Below are positions 55,841 to 64,000 of a stretch of 64,000 nt of DNA, one piece after another; positions within the stretch are counted from its first letter, which is position 1, and every line of letters starts with the position of its first letter. The stretch covers positions 1,798,001-1,862,000 of the forward strand of contig CP021225.1 in assembly GCA_003999685.1 (NCBI GenBank). Reading direction: 5' to 3'. The notes beneath the pieces were generated by a model, which was not told the DNA's origin, ran no database searches, and saw only the letters and a list, made by a program, of their open reading frames with translations. A program made the translations under genes and the position numbers. Source of the stretch: Taiwanofungus camphoratus (lineage: Eukaryota > Basidiomycota > Agaricomycetes > Polyporales > Taiwanofungaceae).

Positions 55841-58396
55841 ATGGCGACACCAGGCCCATCAAGGCAGCCCTCCATCCACGACGCCCACCAGTCCCCCCGC
55901 CCCCAGCCTCACGACCTCGAGAAGAACGAGTCCGAAATGGCCTCCCAGCCTGCGCCCCTCCAGATGAGCAAGGCACAGGCCATCGGTCTCATCTCTACCT
56001 GCACCATGGCCATGATCCTCAACGTGCGCGTTTCTTGCTGCCACATCCCCCACTTTTAATCTCACTTTTGGGACACTCCTAGTCCGCGAACAACACCGCC
56101 GTGGCCATCTCGCTCCCCACCATAGGTAGAGACCTCAACATCCCCGAGTACCGTCTCCAGTGGATCATCTCCGCCTACTCTCTCAGTTCGGTTCGTCACC
56201 AACCTCGTCTATCACTTACGCTCTTACCTCATATCGATCGTCCAGGGCTGCCTCCTCCTTTTCTTTGGCCGTCTCGCCGATCTCTACGGCCGCAAACGCG
56301 CGTTCTTGCTAGGCACTCTATTCCTCTGCTTCTTCGGTCTAGGCTGCGGCTTTGCACAAAGTGAGTGTCCCATTGTACCAAACAATATTCACCCGGCACC
56401 TCGCGCCATGACCACGCCCTGACTCCTTCCCCCCAGCCGAGATCACCATCGACATCCTGCGCGGCTTTCAGGGTATCGGCGCCGCAGCGTGCATACCTGC
56501 ATCGGTGCGCTACGTGTCCGCCCTCCTTACCTCCGAGTCCTGACGCGTCTTCCTCGCTACCTTTTCCCCTCCGTACGAAGCTCGGCATCCTCGCACACGC
56601 GTTCCCCCCGTCGCGCATCCGTTCGATCGCGTTCGCCACCTTCGCCGCGGGCGCTCCCGTCGGCGCGGCCGTCGGGAGTTCCATCGGCGGCGTCCTTACG
56701 CAGCTCACGGAGTGCGTGCCTTTTCCATTTTCATTTCATTTCCAAGACATTCCCTACGTTCTCTCAACCCCATCCCTCTCATCACCCCATTACCCCACCG
56801 TTCCGCTATCCATCTGATTTAAATTCGCGCCGCTACGTGCGTATTTATGCACACACTGGGCTGACGCGCAAAATGTAGGAAGACGTGGCGTTCGACGTTC
56901 TACTTCATGGCCGGCCTCAGCGCGCTCTGCTTCGTCGGCGGTGCACTCAGCTTTGACAAGGACCTGCCCTCCACCGAGACCGACCGGTGCGTCTTCCACC
57001 AACCCACCACCACATTCCCTACCTGCTACCGTCCATATAATAACCGCGCCGCGTTCTTGTTTTTCTCAGACGGATAGACTGGCTGGGCGCGTTCCTCGTG
57101 ACCGCCGGGCTCGTCCTAATTGTGTTCACCCTGAGCGACGGCACCATCGCACCGAACGGGTGGAAGACACCGTGTACGTCCCCCTCCCCTGCCCACCGAT
57201 CCCTTTCTCCCATCGCCCGATCTCCCGCTCACCCCGACACCCCAGACATCATTGCGCTGCTCATCCTCGGCGTGCTCCTGCTCCTCGCGTACATCGCATG
57301 GGAGCACTTCCTCGAGCGCGCACAGGAACGCAAGAGCACCACGCGGTGGACGCCGCCGCCGGTCATGCGCGTCTCGCTCTGGGGGCGTGGGCGAGGCATG
57401 CTCGCGGTCATCCTCTGCCTCGCATTCCTCGAGTACGGTGGGTTCCTCAACTTCAGCTTCTGGATTCAGGTGCGCGCGCCGCGCTTTCACGAGAGTACGG
57501 GTTGTTGACCGGGATGCGGCAGCTGTATTACCAGAACTACGAGTACTTGTCGCCCGTGCTCACGATGGTACGCCTGCTGCCCATGTTCGTGACGGGCGTC
57601 CTCTGCAACGTAATCGTCGCGCTCGTCGTCGGCCGTGTCCCCGTTGTCTTCCTCATCAGTGAGCGGCCCTCTTCCCCCTCTCCATCAACCGACTCACCGC
57701 GCCCTTCCTTGCAGCGATGGGCATGGCGCTGACCGCCACCGCGAACCTGCTCTTCGCGGTGATCAACCCTGCCGCGCCGTACTGGGCCTTCGGCTTCCCC
57801 GCCGCGATCGTCTCCGTGTTCGGCGCAGACTTCGTGTTCGCGTCCGGCACGCTCTTCGTCGCCAAGATGTGCCTCCCGCACGAGCAGAGCGTGGGCGGCG
57901 CGCTGTTCCAGACTATGACACAGGTGCGCCCCGCCTTCCCACTCCCTCTCCGCCGCGCCCATGGCAGACGCTGACCCGCACGCAGCTCGGCGCGGCGTTC
58001 GGCCTCGCGATCAGCACCATCGTGTACGACTCGACGCTCGCGAAGGCGTCGCGCGCGTACGGCGTCGTCGTGAACAAGGACGGGACGAACGCGCCCGCGC
58101 CCGCGCAGCTCACGGCGTACAAGGACGCGTTCTGGTCCGGCTTCGCCTTTGGCGCGTTCGGTGCGTCGCGCGCAAGTGTTCCTCGGTGCGCGGGCTCGTG
58201 TGTGCTGACGCTGATGATCACAGGCGCGCTGATGGCCGTCGTCTTCCTGCGCCACGCCGGGATCGTCGGGCACCGGAGTGGGGGCAGCGACGCGGAGAGC
58301 GTCACGAAGGCCACCAGCGATACCATACAGGAGGAAAAGATGCAGCCCGACAGCCCGCAACTCGATGGCGCCCCGCAGGTCGCCGAAGAGCGATGA
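55841..58396 (+). CDS. Major facilitator superfamily transporter (DHA2-like), twelve exons
   Basis: A membrane carrier of the drug:H+ antiporter type, related to yeast Atr1. The substrate is unknown. Exons: 55841-56023, 56083-56190, 56246-56360, 56437-56504, 56581-56711, 56879-56986, 57070-57173, 57246-57469, 57523-57658, 57715-57923, 57986-58160 and 58224-58396, in phase, 577 residues. Residues 1-45 are hydrophilic cytosolic. Motif A is present (GRLADLYGRKRAFLLG), as are SANNTAVAISLPTIGRDL at helix 1, RGFQGIGAAACIPAS and FAAGAPVGAAVGSSIGG (motif C-like), and about 14 hydrophobic segments by eye. It ends in an acidic tail. Introns are 53-167 bp. Confidence 0.9.
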
Positions 58397-58834
58397 CGAG
58401 AGATGATCAAAATTCATTCAATTGATGCCTATATACTACGACACGATACCCTATGGAATAATGCTCGCGACGCCCCTCACGTCCATGCATGCATTCACAC
58501 ACCTAGACATTCAACTGCATACTCATTCACCCGTCTTGGCCTCCCCTGCATTGCAGCCTTAATATGATCTTAGCAATTTAATGCGACGGACCTAGGAGCG
58601 GCGAGAGTGTCGCTTTTAGCATCGCCAGGCCTACTGTAAGTAGTATCACATAATGTAGATGATGGGAGATTGTCCGGAGGTATAAGGAGGGCGCGAATAT
58701 GTGAGGAATACAAACAAGAAAAGGAAAGTGCACGATGCGCTATTATTTACAATCAGCCGGTCCCGGTACTGTACACGACCGCACATATCTCATTTCTGCA
58801 ATGAAGTGGCCGGTCCTAAACATTCATTCATACT
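58397..58834. other. Convergent 3' region of MFS and Tvp38-like genes
   Basis: About 440 bp with the 3' ends of both genes; no other gene is seen. Confidence 0.5.
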
Positions 58835-61492
58835 CTATCGCAAAGACACGTTGGAGTAGCTAGGAGGCGGTGTGCCTGCCTGCGATTGCACAGACGTGGT
58901 ACTCTCGTATGCCGTATATGCCTGCGGCACGCTGTTCGGCGGTGCACGCGAGTACCCACTTTGCGCAGAGTACAATGCGGCAGCGCTAGGCTCGGGCGCA
59001 TGCGATGGGTCGGAAAACGGGTCGGAGTATGGGTTCGGCATGGGCAAGGCCGGAGCACCAGCATCCTGGCCGTCTGGGTACGCCGCGAATTGGGCGTGCG
59101 CGACGGGTGGGGGGCTGAACGCGGCCGGGGCCATCGTCGGGGTACGCTGAGACGGGGACTGAGGGTGCGGCTGGGGAGGCGGAGGTATGGGAGGCGGGGT
59201 CGAGTACGTAGCCTGCACGGGCGCCGCTGTGTACCTCGGGACCGGTGCGGCATCTGGGTGCGGGAGCGCCGTGGCCGGCCTGCTATCCTGCGCTGCGGCG
59301 AAGGGGCTTGCAGATTGAGAAACCGGTGCGGTCATCGGGTATGCAGAGCCTGTCTGTGTATGCTCCTGAGGACGATGCATAGGAGCGGTCATCGGTGGGC
59401 GCGACGGCGCCCGTCGAGGCTGCGGCATGTACAGGTTCGGATCGGGCGCATAGCCTACCGCTCGCCCGTTCTCATCCCACTGCTGGTATGCAGACGCCCC
59501 CGAGTTGGTTGGGTTGAGCGGAATCTCCGAGTCCGACGGATTAGGGTTGAATGTCACTGAACCCGTAGAGTCGAGCACAGCGCCACCGTTGGCGTAGGGC
59601 AGAGACATGCTTGATCCCGCAAGTTTGTTCTTCCTACGAAATAACAGGCATGTGATGAGGCTATATTTACGGCAAGGTGGCCAATGCTAAGCAAGACTCG
59701 TACCGTGCTCTCCGCCTATCATAGATAATCTGAGGCTTAATTTTGTTCATCTTGCTGTAGATATACCACATCGCTGCAAACGTGATAATGGTTGTCAACA
59801 CTATACCAACGTCCTTGACAATGTTGTCAGCTCGAGACCCGCCACCTGTACGTGCACAATCATTAGGCACAATACTAACTTCAAAGGTGCAGTGCGGGCT
59901 TACCGTTGTCGGATTGTTCGAGTGCGACTCCGAGATAAACAGTTATGAACTGCTTCGGCAATGAGAGAAAAGCAGCGGCGCAGAATGTCCAGACCCCCAT
60001 GCCACATGTCGAGAACACCGCAGTGGTGACTGCAAATGATCCAGAATCAGAAATGGGCAAACGACGAAACAACGATAAGACGTACAATGCCCGGGAATGG
60101 CGCTGAACCGCGCGATCAGCGCAACTTTGAAGCCACCTTCGCGTACGACTCTTGCCAAACATGCATACGAGATTTCCGAGCGCTCTAATTTCTCGCCACG
60201 AGCGGCACAACAGTATTTGAACGCACTAGTAAGGTACAGTCAGGAACCATTGCGTCGAGCGGAGATGTGATGATCCATGATGAAATGAAACACATACTAA
60301 AAGTTTGCCAGTTCACCCAAGAATGTGCCAGCAGCGACAATCCCAAATCCAGCCCAGAGACCCCAGACGAGACCACATAAAATTGCAACGATCTCATGAC
60401 CAAAAAGCTAATTCAAGTCGTACTGAGTATGATTACCATATTACAATGCGTACTTCCAACTCACAGGAGGGAATGAGATGACGAAAAAGATTGCGATAGG
60501 TATGAGCCAACCTGCAGGCAAACTGTATAAATGAAGGCATTGTTAGTACCATGGATTCTTTGCGAGTGGACGTGTCGGGTAAGAGATTGCAAGGGATTTC
60601 CTTGAATAAACGGCTCGCTATTATTCAGAAGAGAGACTTAGGGTTGTGGGTAGCATGAGTAGGCGAGCCGGACCAGCTTGTTCAATGGGTCAGCGCCCCG
60701 CAATAGATTGCTGCGGCGGGGGATATAAATGCAAACGAAGGTGGAGATATGGTCCTCTTCCTTCTGGACGCATTAGACACCCAAAACTCTATCTGAAGTT
60801 TTCTCTTTCCGGCCCCATGAAGCGTGTAATCACAATTCCGGCCGCAGCACCAAAACCTTGTCTTCTTACATCAGGCGCTCAACGAATGACAAGCACACGA
60901 CGGTCGCATATCGGTAGTAGCATCAGAATGCATACATAGCATTTGCCGAAGGATCAAGGATAACTAGATAGGGACGCAGGCATGAAGGAAACAAGGGGAT
61001 AGCTTACCTGTGCATCCAGTTCGCGGCAGGCTGAAGCCAATTGACTATTTGTTTGTGGAATGCTGTGATGAGGATGACTACCACCAGGGCAATAGCGAAG
61101 GCCACATAGTACCCTAGGTTCCCGAACGGTCGTTTTGATTTCAATGAAGGGTCAGCATAAAGAAGGCGAAGATACGCACATGTCCACTCCTTCCTGAACC
61201 AGAACTTCCGGTTCTTCATTGCCTGGAAGTCGATGACAGACGTCTTTTTAAGCTCCGCATCTTCACTTGGGGTGGGACTTGGTGTCCGGATGTCTCGCAT
61301 GTTGACTATAACATCGGTGCTCTTCTTGAATGTAGAATCACGTTCGGGGCTCTCATCGCTGAGCGAAGTAGAGCTAGCATTGTAGCGGGAGGTTTGAGGA
61401 GGGTAAGGGTGTACAGCATTTGGATTGGCATTAGCGTAAGGGTCATTAGAGAGCGGTGCTTGACTGTTGCCGTATGCCGGATACGAGGCCAT
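58835..61492 (-). CDS. TVP38: Tvp38/TMEM64 (DedA/VTT domain) Golgi membrane protein
   Basis: Tvp38 is a late-Golgi vesicle membrane protein with a VTT/DedA domain; related proteins move lipids across membranes. Exons: 61492-61180, 61113-61008, 60522-60465, 60407-60298, 60225-60086, 60029-59904, 59845-59704 and 59633-58835, in phase, 597 residues. The N-terminal ~100 residues are disordered. Core: YYVAFAIALVVVILITAF, GWLIPIAIFFVISFPPLFGHEI, GLWAGFGIVAAGTFLGELANF, ACLARVVREGGFKVALIARFSAIPGH, TTAVFSTCGMGVWTFCAAAFL and PKQFITVYLGVAL. A last membrane segment follows (VGIVLTTIITFAAMWYIY), then a Pro/Gln/Ala-rich cytosolic tail of ~250 residues. Intron 2 is unusually long (485 bp). Confidence 0.93.
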
Positions 61493-62438
61493 GACGAGCT
61501 ACTACCGCCCAAGTAATACGGTACAGGTTGTCCCAGACAGTTGCAGAGGAGACAATGGAAGCGAATTGGTGTATAAACCAGTAGATTGTGCTCTACACTT
61601 GCCTGTATATCAGAGTCGTGAGCCAAGTCGTACTATAGGTCGTGGTCGCCTAGCTGTTTGGGGCGCAGGCTCTCGTTGCACAGCTATTTGTCACGTGCCT
61701 CTGACGGTCGGTTTCACTTGGCACCGCCAAGGGAAATCCCCCGCGGTATTTCTCACGCACCAAATATGAAAGGTATTTCCATAATGGGATGTATAGTTGC
61801 GGGTGTGCGTTGGTTGTCACGTGACTAGTGTCACTAGCAAGTCACAGTGTAACACTAGGAGTTACCTTACCATATATGGCAGCATACCGGCATGTGATCA
61901 GTATGGTCAATGGAGAGCTCAAAATTCAGGTAGGAGGCCTAGTTACCGTATATATCACCTATTTCTATATCCACATTATGGCTTATTTAACACTAGAAGA
62001 AAATTCCACTAGCCAATAAAAGATCCTACCCTGTGTCTCGGCATCTGCCGGTGCATACCCCTTGCCAGGCATCGCCCTTGTTGCCTCCGCTGGACCCCCT
62101 CGACATTATGTCATCCACATCTTGTCGAATAGAGTCTGACAACCATCTCTGGGTTTCCCGGTGCAAACCTCTACTGGCGTCCGCAGTCCTGATCATGCGC
62201 CTCCGAGTTGTTCGGAATTGCGCGACTAGCCGTACTGTGGCAGTGCTTCAAGCTTTGCTTTTGTATAGACAAGGTCTAAGTATGGTGTTCAGTGCGATAA
62301 AGCTTATCTTTTATGGGCGGCACGACAACTATGCACGCCTGCGCACCTTTTTTTGTCTCACACTGCATGACACTTGTCAGGGAGGTATGTAGCTCGCAGT
62401 GGCTTAATTTCATCTGGCACGCCAGCCGGAGGCTGTGT
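61493..62438. other. Intergenic region upstream of the Tvp38-like gene
   Basis: No gene recognised. 61,860-61,945 resembles 39,424-39,490 (GTTACCTTACCA.ATATGG.AGCATACCG...GGAGAGCTC.AAATTCAG). Confidence 0.45.
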
Positions 62439-62680
62439 GTACACAACTGTTTGCGAGGGAAATTTCACTACTATCAAGTCAATTCTCCAGGTGACCATAA
62501 ACAATGTATTTTCCCTCGACAAATGATGCATTTCACCTACAGATGGGGTACATTTCAACCACTACATGAGTGAGCTCGCGCAGGTGAAAATTCCTATAAC
62601 TCTAACCCATCACAGAATTCACTCAGTGTATGAGTGAAAGCAGCTTTTTACTTGACACAAGAGAGAAAGTTCACTGCACG
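62439..62680 (+). repeat. Dispersed repeat R2, copy 2 (empty site)
   Basis: The reverse complement of the repeat pieces at 50,381-50,451, 51,820-51,855 and 52,205-52,345, here uninterrupted. It shows the pre-insertion state at the TA where the mariner element sits in copy 1, and also lacks the 350-bp insertion. Confidence 0.6.
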
Positions 62681-64000
62681 CACCTCCACAGTAATATCCC
62701 TAATCTCTTTGATTTTCTGAATATGGCCACTAGGCATTGTTCTCATAACTTCGGAATGAACGAATGTTAATTGCCTCCAATTATCGCATGATCCGAGTTA
62801 CAGCTTTCTTGTTTTATGTCATCTCCTGCCCTCCCTTTCCTACTCACAAGACCAGAATTGGCTAACTGACAAAGTGGGATCCCTTGCTCTCAATCAGTTC
62901 TGCTGTGCTGTGATGGAGAGCACTCCAAAGGCATCTCTTGTTTACAAGTTGAAGACACGAGGAGAATGTTGGGAGTTGAAATATAGAGTCTAAGGTGATG
63001 AAGATGCTTACCAACCTGGAGGCACTTGAAATCTCAAGCTGTGACAAATTTATATGATCCGGCTACTGGAAGGGTGCATATTCTAGCTGTGAGTCCTCAA
63101 GGTTTCTTTCAAATTCTCAGTTGTGTTACTGTGGAGCCAGCCAGACGAGCAGGAGGTGATTTATCAACCTTTGTGAAGATGGGGTTGCCTGGAACATGAT
63201 GAGTGGACGGTCATCTGGTCCAAGGAACAACAAGAGTCCCGATGGACAGAAACCGAAACGTGAGATTGGACATGCAGCCGGTCCGGACGCAAACAAGCAA
63301 GGCTTGACCGCAGGTGACAAAATGTACTCCGCCTTTGTGGCTTGACGATTGTTGCCACCGGAACTTGCGAGCTAATATGACTGTGCATTGTCAGTGAGCA
63401 CAAACGCCATACACCGTCAAACAAGCCAGGGCCTACGATTGACCAGCACTGAAGTGATTTGCTGTCCGTTACGTAGAAGAGCCACCAGTTAGTTTGAGCT
63501 ATGCAATGATATAGGGTTAGCCTGAGGCCCAGAACAACTTGAAGTTGTGATGCCCGTCGAAGCCAGTCGGTCTATCTGTGTTTTGGAACAAGGGCCAATC
63601 CTGGCCGGGAATGGAGTGAGAAAGAAACATCCGATAGACGCTTTCGATCCAGGCTTCCAACGATATTGACAATTCGCAGAGCGAAGTGTCGCGAGCCTGC
63701 GCCGCTAATAGTCGGTCATGTGGAATTGACAATATACTAAGTATGCCTACTGGTAGAGTCGGCACACTCCCTCAATCGGCACTTAGGGTCTCGACCAATA
63801 TCTTCGGTATTTGTGAAAGCCATCAAAAAAGATTAGCTTTTGACCAATCAGAAGCAATTGCCGACTGAGTCAGGGTACCGACCCCATACGTAGGCATAGT
63901 ATCGTACAGAAAACCGGTGTTCCGACAGGAGGCCTTGCCCGGAAGACATCTACCTATCTACATGAGTTGAATGCCGCCAGAAAAATGTCAGATTCAAGAC
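62681..64000. other. Gene-free end of window
   Basis: Only short frames without recognisable family. A gene could begin outside the window. Confidence 0.4.

Noticed and set aside
58886-59560. 224-codon plus-strand ORF opposite the Tvp38 tail
   Set aside because: Arg-rich antisense of a low-complexity exon, with no recognisable domain.
60646-60939. 97-codon ORF within Tvp38 intron 2
   Set aside because: No motif, and explained by intron sequence; it may be part of an old insertion.
62033-63868. Short ORFs at the end of the window
   Set aside because: None has a recognisable domain or plausible exon structure.

Overview
This window is nuclear DNA of a filamentous basidiomycete, most likely an agaricomycete (polypore-type). 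The host genes carry many 44-125 bp GT-AG introns, their proteins match fungal families (SamB/Mub1, Slm1, Pho88, Tvp38, ATP synthase g, uricase), and the retroelements are the gag-pol types common in Agaricomycetes. No RNA gene could be called with confidence.

Positions 1-29,400 form a transposon island. Four Ty3/gypsy-type elements appear to be nested. Element D (17,069-21,250, +) is interrupted by C (13,159-17,068, -), C by A (1-3,554 plus 11,367-13,158, -), and A's gag by a full-length copy of the same family, B (3,555-11,366, +). B has 501-bp LTRs that differ at 4 positions and a GTCAG target duplication. B shows two notable things: an 11-nt complementarity between the predicted transcript start and the region just after the 5' LTR (Tf1-like self-priming), and an extra ORF after the integrase with two CCHC zinc knuckles. 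The older copies are broken mainly by stops explained by CGA to TGA change. Next come a broken Cys-rich gene (21,643-22,941), a roughly 2.8-kb foldback structure (23,542-26,338), an 866-bp direct repeat and a possible hAT fragment.

Positions 30,148-46,000 are gene-rich: a C2H2 + Zn2Cys6 regulator (-), peroxisomal uricase (-), a small unknown protein (-), ATP synthase subunit g (+), an Slm1-like F-BAR/PH protein (+), Pho88/Snd3 (+) and mitochondrial Hsp10 (-).

Positions 46,000-64,000 hold a SamB/Mub1 MYND protein (-), a small hydrophilic unknown (-), a Tc1/mariner remnant inserted in a dispersed repeat whose empty paralogue lies at 62.4-62.7 kb, a decayed NEDD8-E1 regulatory subunit (ULA1) remnant, a 12-exon MFS transporter (+) and a Tvp38-like membrane protein (-). 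The host genes are unrelated housekeeping or regulatory loci; I see no metabolic cluster. Exon boundaries were worked out by hand from GT-AG sites, reading phase and remembered family sequence.
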